From: Paragordius varius
Lineage: Eukaryota > Nematomorpha
Reading direction: 5' to 3'
DNA: 64,000 bases
Assembly (NCBI GenBank): GCA_964247055.1
Contig: OZ176056.1
Coordinates: forward strand, 3,162,001 to 3,226,000
Positions 1 to 12,506 of this stretch are shown here, piece by piece (position 1 is the stretch's first letter; the number at the start of each line of letters is the position of its first letter). The position numbers and the translations under genes are program-made. Below the pieces are notes generated by a model, which did no database searches, was not told the origin of the DNA, and saw nothing but the letters and a program-made list of their open reading frames with translations.

Positions 1-550
1 ATCCTCTAAAGGACGGTTTTAATGCAGGTTAAGACTCATTCTCATAACATAATGCTTATGGTTATTTTCATGTTATTACTTCTCAATTTATGAATAATAT
101 CGCGTCTGGATATAGAAATTTTGCATGGAGTTTAAATTGATTTATTTTAATGTACTATTAATAGTTGAATCCTAATTTAAGAGAAAAAAATGTATGGCAT
201 CAAACTGATTGCTTCTCAAAATAGAGAAAATAACCTACTTTTGTATGGAGGTTTTATTGATTCATTTTAGATTATTATTAATAGTTGAATCCTAATTAAA
301 ATAGTTAAAATAATTAAAATGCTATATAAGTGTTTAATAGTTTGCGAATTACTTTATTGAATTGTCAGCTTTCCGCTCTAGCACTAGGTCAAACTATGTC
401 AACGAATTGTCAGTGATACTAAATTTGGAATTTATCACAACGGTTAAATTTGTGTTTCAATGCATTAATTTAATAAACGCATCATTTTTTAAAAAAATTA
501 TATATTTTGCACTAATTTTAGCAATATTTAGGGTACTTCATGCTATTAAG

Positions 551-715
551 GCATGATGGAAACGGTATAATACTTTGTATTATCCATTTTTCTATTAAAG
601 ATGCTGAACATTTTAATATCCTCGGAACTTTAAGTTGATGTGATAATGTTCAGCATCATCGAGTATAGAAAAAATGTGATAATAGATTCTTATTTTTATA
701 CCGTTTCCATCATGC
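551..715. mobile_element. Short palindromic MITE-like element
   Basis: The ends are inverted copies of GCATGATGGAAACGGTATAA (551-570 and 696-715). A second inverted pair inside (TGCTGAACATT / AATGTTCAGCA) makes the whole 165 bp able to fold back on itself. There is no coding capacity. The family is unassigned and no clear target duplication is visible. Confidence 0.7.
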
Positions 716-1035
716 TTCAAAATAAAATAAGTACGCTTCAACAAAATTTTACTAATATTTTATATTTGAAAAAGCATTTGAGATTATTTATTTATGATGC
801 CATCTAGCACCGAGGTGTCCAACACAAATTTTAAGAGCCACATTTTTTAACTTGAATATTTATTGTATCATGCGCATAAAAAAGAAAGTATTTTTAAATT
901 TGGCCCAATCCTAAACATATTGATATTTATTTTAAATGGCGGGGGTATAAAAGGTCCATAAAGTTATGAATATTATTAATTTAATTAGTTGATGTTTAAA
1001 ATATTATCAAAATGTTAAAACGTTGCCCTCTAAAA

Positions 1036-1621
1036 TTAACACTTCAATTCAAGTTGGGGTATCTAAATACCCCAGACTAAATTTGAGTAAGGATTTTTAA
1101 AAAACTACTTAAGGAAACGGTCCCAATTTAAATTTATCCTTCTATCCTGATAAAATTTATATAAATATGCCAAAATATCTAAATAAAATTTTGTTTTGAA
1201 AAAAAATTCCATGTCAAACTACTTGGCCGCCATTTTTATTTTACAAAAATTTTGCAAAATATCGTGTTTATTTAATTCTAACGTTAAAATTAAAGCTAAT
1301 TTTTTATTTTAATAACTTCTAACATTGATAGATATAGAAAAGCTGTTTAGTTTGAATTATTTTTTAATTTACCATTGCACACATGTCACGTTGACTAAAT
1401 TTTTACCTTTCGGTTTTAGCTTAAAAAAAATATATCAAGTATTTTTGAATAAAATTTTTTATATATTTGGGTTTATTAATGTTATATAAGTGCAAAATTT
1501 TGCCATGGTTTCGATTCATTCCATATTTTTAAAATAAGTCAATTATGAACAGGCCTGGGGTATTTAAATACCCCAATATGAATCGAAGGGCTAAAATGAA
1601 TGTGTTGTATCCAAGTGTTAA
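1036..1621 (+). mobile_element. TTAA-site non-autonomous element, copy 1
   Basis: About 586 bp bounded by TTAACACTT and AAGTGTTAA. Just inside the ends is an imperfect inverted repeat containing the palindrome GGGGTATCTAAATACCCC. A second copy with the same boundaries and interior lies at 6469-7052. TTAA at both ends of both copies fits a piggyBac-like target preference, but the termini do not start with CCC as piggyBac termini usually do, so the superfamily is inferred. It has no ORF. Confidence 0.75.
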
Positions 1622-1989
1622 ATATAGACTGGGTTTTTGACAAAGAATATGAAATTTTACATCAAAAAATTCTGTTTAGCAATCAGAGGTGATATATTAA
1701 CGGAGGCCATATCCAAAAATTATATCACGATTAAGATTCGGTTCTCAAATGTAATATATTTTAATTGATATTATTTGGGATGGAGCATTTAGCTAATGCG
1801 GGTGCAAATTTTAGACTGGGAACAGTAATCAAAAAAGTAATAATAATTTTTTATTCTCATTCTCTAAAAATAAACGAACCATACAAATTTGCTGGTTGTA
1901 GATAATATTTAGGATATTTTACCCTAAGTTCACCTAATAGGAGGCAAAATTGAAACATACATGTTGTTACCATAATATTATTAAAACGC

Positions 1990-4353
1990 ATGCTTTCGAA
2001 AACGAACTTTCAAAATTCTGGCATGGAAACAAAAGTGCTAAATAAAAATGTTAATTGTATAATTTTAATGGGCATACCTGGATCAGGCAAAACTACTCTT
2101 GCTAAAACAATTGTCACTCGTATAAATGATAGTAACAATTTTGAAATCAAGCATCTTGAGTTTGATAAATATCTGAACCATGAAGGATATAAACCTACGC
2201 TTAAAATTTTTATGGATATTATAATGTATGTTATTAATATGTTTGCAAGCGATCAGAAAGATAATTATATACACACAAAATATTTCGACAACCCGTTTAT
2301 TAATACCTTAATTGCCGACACAAGATGTTTGTATTTAATTATAGATGAAAATTTTGCTCTGATGTCTATGAGAACCAATATACTATTAAAACTTATTGAT
2401 GTTCAACGATTACACAAAGGTTTATTATATAAAATTTATTTAATTACATTTCTAAAATTATACTAGTTTATATAATCTTAGTAAGTTTACAATATACCAT
2501 TTTAGTTTAAACTCTTACACCGTGGTTTTTTACTATATATTCACACCAATTTAATTAAATATATGAGTTTTATGAATAGATTCGAAATATTTTTCGCAAT
2601 GATGTTGTTTATATATCGTTTAAATATGTTTGTCATTTAACTCATTAGGTTAGCCCTTAACAATTTTGGATGCTCTTTATTTTTAAAGTTTGCGATTAAA
2701 TGTTTTTATCTCTATTATATAGCTTCTTTAATATCTATTGACACCATTTTGATTAAAAACTATTTCAATATAAGTAATTGTAACATTTAAATATGAATTT
2801 CTTGATTTATTAATTGCAATTTTTCACTGAATTATATTATATAGTGTGAGAAAAATTATTCCTTAACGAAAATTGTTTAAAAAAATTTTTGAATAAAAAA
2901 GTATATAATAACTAACAAAGATTTTATGCAAAATATTGATAAAATAGATAAGATTCAATTAATTATTATGTTTAAAGCCAATAAAAACATCTATTACCGA
3001 TTTTTAAATATGGAATTTTCAGGAACACGTCAGACAAACTTACTAGTTTTCGGGTATTATAAAACCCTCATCATGAGCCAGAAATAATGAAAAAATATTA
3101 TTTTTTTATTAATTATTGAAATTCAAATATCTTGAGAATCTAAATTATAATATATTAATGAATAAAATTTAATATAAAAACAGTATAGTTAAATACTGAC
3201 ATTATTAAGAACTCTCACATTTTTATTTGATCAATGAGTTTAAATTAAACATATAAGTAGCACAATTTTTATCACATTAATACATTCATATATAATAAAA
3301 TTAAAAATTTATTTAATATTATTCGATTATGAAAACCTACACAATGAAATAGTTTTATAGAATGTTAATTTTTTATACTATTTAGAGTTCGAATTCACCC
3401 TTTAACAATTCAAATTCCCCCTCGAACAATTCAAATTCACCCTAAAAATAAATTATGTGTTTTCGAACTAATATAACTCATCATTAATATGATATATATT
3501 TATGGCATAGTGTATTATTTTTTCAGTATTATATTAATTTAAAACCAAATTTTAATTTTTAAGAATATATAAAAATATAGGTAATTTTTAATCTTAAAAA
3601 ACATATAATTAATTTAAGGGTAAATTTGAATTGTTTAAAGGTGAATTAGAATTGCAAATGGTAGATTTAAACTAACTTAGATACTTTACTTTAGATATCA
3701 ACTTAAACATTGTATTTGTACAAATCGAATGTTCTTTGGAATGCGCTATGCCCCGTGTAAGCCGTCGAAATCAAACTCAAATGCGCAATTCACCTCAAAT
3801 CGTAACTGAAACCACTATTGCTAAAATGTATGCAAATTTAACTGACCTTAAAAAGAAAGTGGGTAGGAATATGACAGTGCTTGAAAAATGGATAATCCAA
3901 CATACTATATACTTTCAAAACGATGACATTCTTGATTTGGTGAAATCAACTGAGGAATTTCAATCACGAGCTAAAAATCTTTGGGCCATGTGCCTTCAAC
4001 ATTTGTGCCCTATCAAAGATTTAATGACAATTTTAGCAACTCAAAAAGCGGAAACTAGTGAAAGATTTAGCCAGGCCGAAATGGATAGACAAATAAATTT
4101 GACGAATATTACACATGGCGTTGATAGGGTTTTACGAGGATTGATACATAGGCAAAAAAATACGGTATTCGATTATGCCAAAGCAAATTTGACCAAAAAA
4201 TTGATAATACAAAAAATCCGCATGGGACAAATAACCATCAGGAAAATTGATGAATTAACCGACACTAAGGAAGGATATGCAGTGTTTGATAATGTTAAGA
4301 ATAAAGATTACCCGCAAGAAACTTATTTCTGGAAATGTTTTCATGAAAAATAA
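1990..4353 (+). CDS. PSTK: L-seryl-tRNA(Sec) kinase (PSTK), two exons
   Basis: Exons 1990-2419 and 3695-4353, joined in phase 1 (AAAG|GT...AG|AT), give about 362 residues against 348 in human. PSTK phosphorylates Ser-tRNA(Sec), the step before SepSecS makes selenocysteinyl-tRNA. A Walker A loop GIPGSGKT lies at residues 28-35, and the LIIDENF..MSMR segment matches the family's LVLDDNF..QSMR. Across the junction FVQIECSLE aligns with human FCQLFLDCPLE. In exon 2, DRQINLTNITHGVD matches DRIICSTNILHKTD from the C-terminal region. Human sequences were compared from memory. The single intron carries a MITE. The AATAAA at 4349-4354 overlaps the stop codon. The gene implies an active selenoprotein pathway. 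Confidence 0.88.
2420..3694 (+). other. PSTK intron
   Basis: Non-coding, AT-rich, 1275 bp. Its only recognisable content is one iteron MITE (3376-3663) that ends 31 bp before the exon 2 acceptor. Confidence 0.75.
3376..3663. mobile_element. Iteron MITE copy A1
   Basis: Left end is degenerate (TACTATTTAGAGTTCG) with three CAATTCAAATTCACC-type units; right end has GTGAATTAGAATT and CAAATGGTA. It lies inside the PSTK intron. Confidence 0.8.
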
Positions 4354-4354
4354 A
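4349..4354 (+). promoter_or_regulatory. Possible PSTK poly(A) signal overlapping the stop codon
   Basis: AATAAA whose last bases are the TAA stop codon at 4351-4353. In such AT-rich DNA the hexamer can occur by chance. If it is used, the 3' UTR would be only a few tens of bases long. Confidence 0.3.
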
Positions 4355-4933
4355 CTTGGGTTTTTAAATCCTCTAGATATTTGGTCAGCTGTGAAGAGCA
4401 AAGTAGGTAATTTTTAAAATATTAGATTTTTATATGAAATGATATAAAAAGGTAAACTATTTTCTTTTCATGATGGTAATTTTTGTAATTATATGACTAT
4501 CCACCCACCCGGTTTCCAGAATGAAATTGTCATTTATTCAAACAATTTTTTATTATATATATAAATAACTATATTATATCAGAGTTGAATCATGCTTAAA
4601 AACAACCTTTAATGATATTTATAATTTCAAATAATTTTTTTTTCTAAAAAAATTAAAATAAATCCCAATTTTTGCTAAAAATTGATAAAAATTTGTTAGA
4701 ATCTGAAAAAAAATTGACTTGCACGCCATCAAGATTTTTTTGATTTTTGCTAAATCTTTTACAATACTATAACAAAAAAAACTGACCTTTTATTTTTTTA
4801 AAAGGCAAGGTCATTCGATAATAATACTTACCAAGTTTGCACATTTTATTAATCATTTTAATATTTCAATGTAAATTATTATGATACTAATCAATATTTA
4901 AATAATTTCTTTTATGGTAAAAATTTCGTAAAT

Positions 4934-7879
4934 ATGTTAATTTACCATACAATTTTTTATATCCTTAATTATTTTCCCGTTCTTAGAGGCGATATATTAC
5001 ATAATATAAGCTTTATCCCGCAGTTTCCTTGGTCAGGCCTGATCTCACTCAACAATTTTCCTAATTCATTTAACATTAACAATAATAATTTTTATCCTGA
5101 TAATCCTACCGTGTTTAGATTTGTACTGGAACGTAATCCCCTCTTCAGAACTAATGTTAGCCAAAAAAATTTGACTCAAGAATGTCACAATATATCTGAC
5201 ATTAGTTCATTTATGTATGTTGGTCAAGTCCATATATATTCACCCGTTATATTGAATTTAAGGATGAATAATAATTATAGTTTATCAAACACTACATTGC
5301 CTTGTTTTAGTTATAACAATAATACAACTTTTAGTAGAAATACCAGCAGTAATAATAATTTGACAGTCAAAATTTTACCAGTCACTGCTCATATCATGGG
5401 ACCTTACATTGTAAGTAATGCCCTAAAAAACAATTTCTATAGTAGCTGTTAGAATAATAGGAAATATTATTAGACTTATATCGTCCTTTAATTGTATTAG
5501 AGGGGAAATTTATAGGGATTTATGATAACTAAATATTTGTTTGCTTTTATCAAGCGATTCCTCCTTTTATGCCCCAATTAAAACATTTTTAAGCCTATAT
5601 TATGACTCCACTATATACGGTTCAAATTCACCCTCGAACAAATCTCACCCTTAAAATAAATTATGTGTTTTCGAACTAATATAACTCATTATTAATATAA
5701 AAAATATCTTTATGACATAGTTTATTATTTTTTCAATATTATTTTAATTTAAAACAAAATTTTATTTTTTAAAAATATACTAAAATATAGGTAATTAATC
5801 TTAAAAAACATGTTATTTATTTGAGGGTGAATTTGAATTGTTCAAGGGTGAAATTGAATTGTTTAAGGGTGGATTTGAATTGAAAATGGTATATCATTTT
5901 TGTCAATTAACCATAGAAATATACCATATTTTGATTATTTTAAAAGAAATATTTTAAATAAATTGAATGTGAAGAAATCTATGAATAAATTGAACTATGA
6001 TGTTAGTTTCGGATAATTTTGAGATTTATGGGAAAGGTAAAATAAATTTGTTGGATTTAAAATGTTTAAGAAGTAGTTTTGAATGATTCTATATAACTCC
6101 TAATCTCGCCTCCTATTCTGTCCATATATTTAATGCGCATTGTTGTTTGATTAATCCTGTAACTGTAGGCACCCAAAGTTAATTATTGTCAAGAATTTTT
6201 CTATCCATTAATATTTCGTAATATATTATAATATATATATATATATATATATTGAGATATGTACCCGGAAAAATTAAATTATAAAGTTCTGATCATTACT
6301 ATATCTTTCCTTCATCCAATGTTTTTAACAATAACATAGTTACCAGTGTATTATGGTGAATGGGTTGTTTTAACAAATTTTCCTTTATGAATACACCTAC
6401 ATGACAGTTTTTTTAGTAGAAAAAAATGTTACGAATACTAATTACCCTATTTTGTTTCGTTAATTTTTTTAACACTTCGATTCAAATTGGGTCTAAATAC
6501 CCCAGACTAAATTAAAATTAATATTTTTAAAAAACTACTGAAGGAAACGGTCCCAATTCAAATTTATGCTTCTATCCTGATAAATATTATATAAATATGC
6601 CAAAATATCTAGATAAAATTTTGTTTTGAAAAAAAGCTCCATCTCAAACTACTTCGACGCCATTTTTATTTAACAAAATTTTTGCAAAATATCGTCTTTA
6701 TTTAATTTTAAGGATAAAACTAAAGCTAATTTTTTATATAAATTACATCTAACATTGATAGAAATAGAAAAAGCTGTTTAGTTTGTATAATTTTCAATTT
6801 TACAATTTGACACATGTCACGTTGACGAAATTTTCACCTTTCGGTTTTAGTTTAAAATAAGTAATATCAAGTATTTTTGAATAAATTTTTTTATATATTT
6901 CGGTTTATTAATGTTAGATAAGTGCAAAACTTTGCCATGGTTTCGATTCCTCCTATATTTTTTAAAGAAATTAATTCTAAACAGGCCTGGGGTATCTAAC
7001 TACCCCAATTTGAATCGAAGACTAAAATGAGTGTGTTGTATCCAAGTGTTAATAATGGTCTGACTGCTTTCCGCACGTGTTTATCTGGACATCATTATTA
7101 AGTAGGTTTGAAGGCTTAATTTAATAAGTCGCATATGTCCTGTCATCGCCTTCATTATATTTATTGGGGCGATCAGTGGTATTTTCCATTATAGTGAGAA
7201 TTTATAGGAGATGGTATAAGTTTTTGGTTGGTTGTGTGTCTAAAGAAATTCTTTTTAATCTCTTACTTTTTCCCGATTTATATATTGGAAATATTATTTT
7301 TCTGATTTCTGACTTATAGATTTTAGCGCGCTGGTAAAGGCACTTTTTTTGACTGTGTTTTCGCACGCCTTTGTCACCGCATTGATTTCTAACGATAATA
7401 TCGTTCCAATACTAATAAACTGCGGTATTGATATCTTCTATGTGGTTGTTTAGTTGAAGGATTATGTAATTAACAGTACATTTAAACTTAAAAATAGGTG
7501 ATCTTCTTAATCATATTTGAAAATTTTTTAACTTTTAAGACCTTACTTAAATTGTTGGTTGTGGAAAAAATCGAAGCTTTTTAAGAGAAGCCTTTTCGTT
7601 ACAATCGTCTATATATGGATTGAATATTTATAATTTTTGCCATGGCTTTGAAGAACAAACTTTGATTTTAATTAATTTTGTATTCTTCATCACCTTACCC
7701 TTTAGTTTTTATATCAATTGTTGTTCCCATATATCTAGGGTTTTGATTTATTATGTTGAGTCATAAAATTAAATTAGTCAATATTTTCGTTAATTATAGT
7801 CAATAATGATTTGATAAATTAAAAAAGATTTCTAACAAATGCATTTCAAATATTTTACAAATCAGCTTATAAATACTCT

Positions 7880-7914
<35 letters not shown>

Positions 7915-10900
7915 TAGAATGCCTTATTTTATGACGCGGATACCAAAACACATTTTGAGCTAAAACCTTTGTATCATGGACACATTTATAAACTATCTGC
8001 CATATCTATGTCTTTGGAAAAGAATGATTGTAATCACACTGTTTACAACTCCTCTAATTCAAATTCGAATCTATCAAGTACGTTTTTTTTATAAATATAT
8101 AGTCATCTAATATATTCAGGGGTCAACCGTGGTGCGCCCCTTGAAAAACTTGCAATTCAAAAATATGTGGTCATAAAATCTTTGTGAATTTGATATTTCT
8201 TAAACAAATTTTCAGAAGGATTTTATCCAATTAATAACAAACTAGAATTGCATTTTATAGTCTTAAGTTTCCGTTTATGAATGCTTAATATACCATTTAC
8301 AATTTTAATTCACCCTCAAATAAAATATATATTTTTTAAGATTAAAAAATACCTATATTTTTATATATTCTGTGTTTTAAATTAATATAATATACTGAAT
8401 AATAAACTATGCCATAATGATATATTTTATATTAATAATGAGTTATATTAGTTCAAAAACACATAATTTTTTTTTAGGATGAATTTGAATTGTTCAAGGG
8501 GGAATTTGAATTGTAAATGGTATATATATATTAATTTTAATATGGCCCACGAAGCCATTTGAGTTGATCTACTTTTAAACTTTTTTTAAATGAAAAATTT
8601 TTTAGTTGTAATGAAATTGAAATCTTGGAAAACGGTTGCCATTTCACGCAATCGTAGACAAAGTATGTTACCAACCTATTACATAGAAACGAGTATACAT
8701 TATGCACGGGGGGATTTATTTTTAAATCCTCAATACATATTCCATTTGATTTCACAGGTATATTTTTACTAAATTTTTCAATTTTGCAACAATTTATTAA
8801 CTTTGTGCTGTGATTTTTACATAATTTCTTTGGTTTTATTTAAATATTTTAAATATTCATCTTTTTTCCACCATAAAATTTGATGCAATTTCAGTGATAT
8901 TTTGCATTTTTTTCATGTTTTAAATCTCGTCTTGATTTGAATATTAATATTTATGTAACAATATATTTCAAAAACTATTTTTGTTAGGTCAATTACATAC
9001 TACGTAAGGCAAATGTTGGAGCCATATTTCAACTTGTGATTGCCGATTTTTACCATTACCAGGTTTTGGGCGCAATAAATTATATATAATATAAAGATGG
9101 TGTTTTCCATTTAACACAAAAATACTGATAATATATCTGTGTTTAATATTGATTAATTTTAACGTTTTCAAATGTTTTTTTTTTCAATTTTACCTTTTAG
9201 TATCAATACATAGATCCTGGAAATCTTACTAAAACCTTTGACCGTTTTGCTAAGCACGCTTACAAATATTTTTGGTCGTTTGATCTCTCTATACTTTTCA
9301 GCAGGTATTTTTTTATCAAATTAATAAATTTTTTTGAATAATATAGTTTTGCAATCTGGTTTTATATTAATTTTGTATATCGAATTAATTTCGAAAATTA
9401 TATATAAAATTACCTGTAAATTCAAAATTCTTTATTGAAATGCCCAATAAAGTTTTTTCCGAACACACTTTTTTACCATTTTACACTATATAGCGAAATT
9501 TTTTGGATAAAATTTCATTTTAGGTTTTTTGAATGAATGGTTATGGTAAATTAAAATATTATGCGAAATTTCGGTTATTTTTTCAAAAATGTTTGACTAA
9601 AAGAGGTTTTTAAATAATAAATTTTATTTATACATATCTATTTATTTTTCCTAACTAAATCACCCTTTCAATTAAAAAGGGGGCTAAGTTTTATTTTTAA
9701 ACGTTTTATGAGCATGCATACTCCTTTAAAATTTAGTAATAACTCATATCATTCACACAATTTGTTGATACAACAATACATTTTTTGACAATATGAAAAA
9801 AATATATATTTACATGGGTCAATGTTAGGTATTTTATCTATCCTACAGTTAATTTTCCAAATATTATATCTTTTAAATGAATTATATCGCTTACTGAGGG
9901 CCCATAAATACTTTGCAATTAAATGCCAAAAAATTTTAAGTTTGATTCAAAGTGAGTTTGATAACTGTTGGTTTTAAATGAAACAGTGTTAATTTATAAA
10001 AGAACTTTGAATTATTCAATAAAAAAAAACTTGTTAAATTTGAAAGTTTTGCTTTTGAATTTAAATTAAGAAGATATACTAAACATATTTATTTAACCTT
10101 TAGATCGATCAATGCCTACAATGATAATTTTGATCGTAAGTACATTTTATTCATAAATATGTCTTTTATTTATCGATCGATATTCATTAGAATATGTCAT
10201 TAAAATTTTTAGTTATATAATGTAAAAAATAAAATTTCTCCTATTAGAACCATGTATAAAATTAATACCTATTAATTATCTTTTGAATTATAAATATGGC
10301 TGTAATAAAATTCGAACCTTTTCATATTACCCTCAGATATTATTTTAACATATATAATAATTTGGCTTGTTAAAGTTTTAGTTTTAAAATTTTAACCTAA
10401 ACTAATTTCATCTTATAAGTTTTAAAATATATCATTTACTGTTCAATTGAACAATTCAAATTCATCCTAAAAATAAATTATGTGTTTTTGAACTAATATA
10501 ACTCATTATTTATATGAAATATATCTTAATCGCATAGTTAATTATTTTTCAGTATTATTATAATTTAAAACAAAATTTTATTTATTATAAATATGTAAAA
10601 ATATAGGTAATTTTCTTAAAAATCATATAATTTATTTAAGGGTGAATTTGAATTGTTCAAGGGTGAATATGAATTGTTTAAGGGTGGATTTGAATACTAA
10701 ATGGCATATTAAGTAATTCAAAATATTTTTTAAATGGGCTTTCAAATGGTTACTATTAAGCCTTTTTATATAACATTACTTTCTGGCCATCATACATTTA
10801 TATATTTTGAAAAATTGAAATTATACGGACAAAACGTAAAAATATAGAGTCAAATATTTTTTTCCAAAAGGCAACCAGACTTTTTCAAACCTTAATTTTA

Positions 10901-12445
10901 CCTCTATAAGCTATTCAATAACGATGGTAAAATATCAAATTGATTGTTTTAGTAATATATATATCTTATAATGACTTTGCAATATTAAATAAAGAGTTAT
11001 ATTTAAATAGATGAAGATTTAATTAGAAAAAAATATTTGTCCTTATATTTTTACGTTTTGTCCGTATAATTTCAATTTTTACTGCATATTTTAAAACTTT
11101 ATTATATTTTATAATTTTTCTTTGTAGTTGGAGGTTTAAGTGGAGGGTTATTTTGTACCCATCACTATTTTATGATCATAAGAGATTTTGGATTCACGGA
11201 CGCATACGTTATTGCTCACGAGTTGGGACACTTGTAATGATTATTTTATCAAATTACTTTTTTTTATTAAATTTTAATCACTTTGAACTTGAACGTTTAA
11301 AAAAAGTATTATTTTATTTATTTTTTTGATATATTTTATTTAATTTCAAACATGTATTTACATATTATACCATTTACAATTTAAATTCAGCCTTAAACAA
11401 TTCAAATTCCTAAAAATAAATTATGTGTTTTCGTACTAATATAAAATATATCTTTATGGCATAGTTTATTTTTAATTATAAACAAAATTTTATTTTTTTA
11501 AAAAATATATAAAAATATTAAAAAAACATATAATTTATTTGAGGGTAAATTTGAATTGTTCGAGGGTAAAATTAAATTGTTTAAGGGTGAATTTGAATTG
11601 TAAATGGTATATTATACAGTAAAACAACTTGAGATACGGACAAAACGTAAAAAATATATAAAGACAAATATTTTTTTACAAATAGTCTGCTGTTTTATAA
11701 CCAATATAATATTTTATTGTTATAAATTGTAAGAAGGCATATAATAAAAATATATATATTAGTGATTAAATATTTTTATAGGAATTATGGTTAAAAACGT
11801 GTAGGGTAGTTTTTTTAAAAAACATAATTTTTGTCTATTTTTACGTTTTATCCGTATAATTTCAATCTGTTTAGTATAATTTTAAGGATTTTACAAAATT
11901 ACAACCTAAAAGTTTTTTTTTGTTAAAATATAAAATATTTTTTAGATTTGGATGTGCCCACGATTTTAATACGACGTGTGCTTCGGAAAAGGCCCGTGGT
12001 TTAATGCATTACGACGTTTCGCTCAAACAATTGGATAAATGGTCAAATTGCTGTCGCACTGAACTCATTAATTTTATAAAGTTTTTTTTTCATTTAAATT
12101 ATTGTTGATATTGAATTATAAAAATTATATATTTTTTCGACATTATTTGTGGAAAAAACATATATTTATCATAAAAAAGATGACTGTTTATTTGAAATTA
12201 TACTGTTATATACAGTTACATATAGTTAAAACTTTTTAAAATAAACAGTTTATTTTATTTCAAAGATTTTTAACATTCGCCCAAACAATTATACTGCTAC
12301 CTGTTTACATTTATATGGATTCATTAGATTAACAACGTTAATAAAATGATATGAGCTGTTTCGATTTTTAATATCCATATAACTTCCTTCAATATTAACC
12401 CCCAAAAAATTTAAGCACTGTAAGAATACTGCATTTTACTATCAG

Positions 12446-12506
<61 letters not shown>

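Larger units (their letters stand above)
1..1989. other. Gene-free left flank, repeats only
   Basis: No coding exon could be supported on either strand. The stretch holds a short palindromic element (551-715), a hAT-like remnant beginning near 814 and a TTAA-bounded repeat (1036-1621), described separately. The rest is AT-rich sequence with nothing recognisable. Confidence 0.6.
5411..7917 (+). other. Protease intron 1
   Basis: A 2.5-kb intron from a strong donor (ATT|GTAAGTAATG) to an acceptor directly behind a TA run. It contains an iteron MITE (5616-5891), a TTAA element (6469-7052) and two (TA)n tracts. The 7060-7860 part is less AT-extreme but shows no coding sign. Confidence 0.7.

Noticed and set aside
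362-556. 64-codon plus-strand frame at the left edge
   Set aside because: Hydrophobic A/T-driven translation that runs into the palindromic MITE; no supporting feature.
7318-7345. GCGCGCTGGTAAAGGC resembling a tRNA A box
   Set aside because: No matching B box (GGTTCGANTCC type) and no cloverleaf could be drawn; no tRNA was found elsewhere in the window either.
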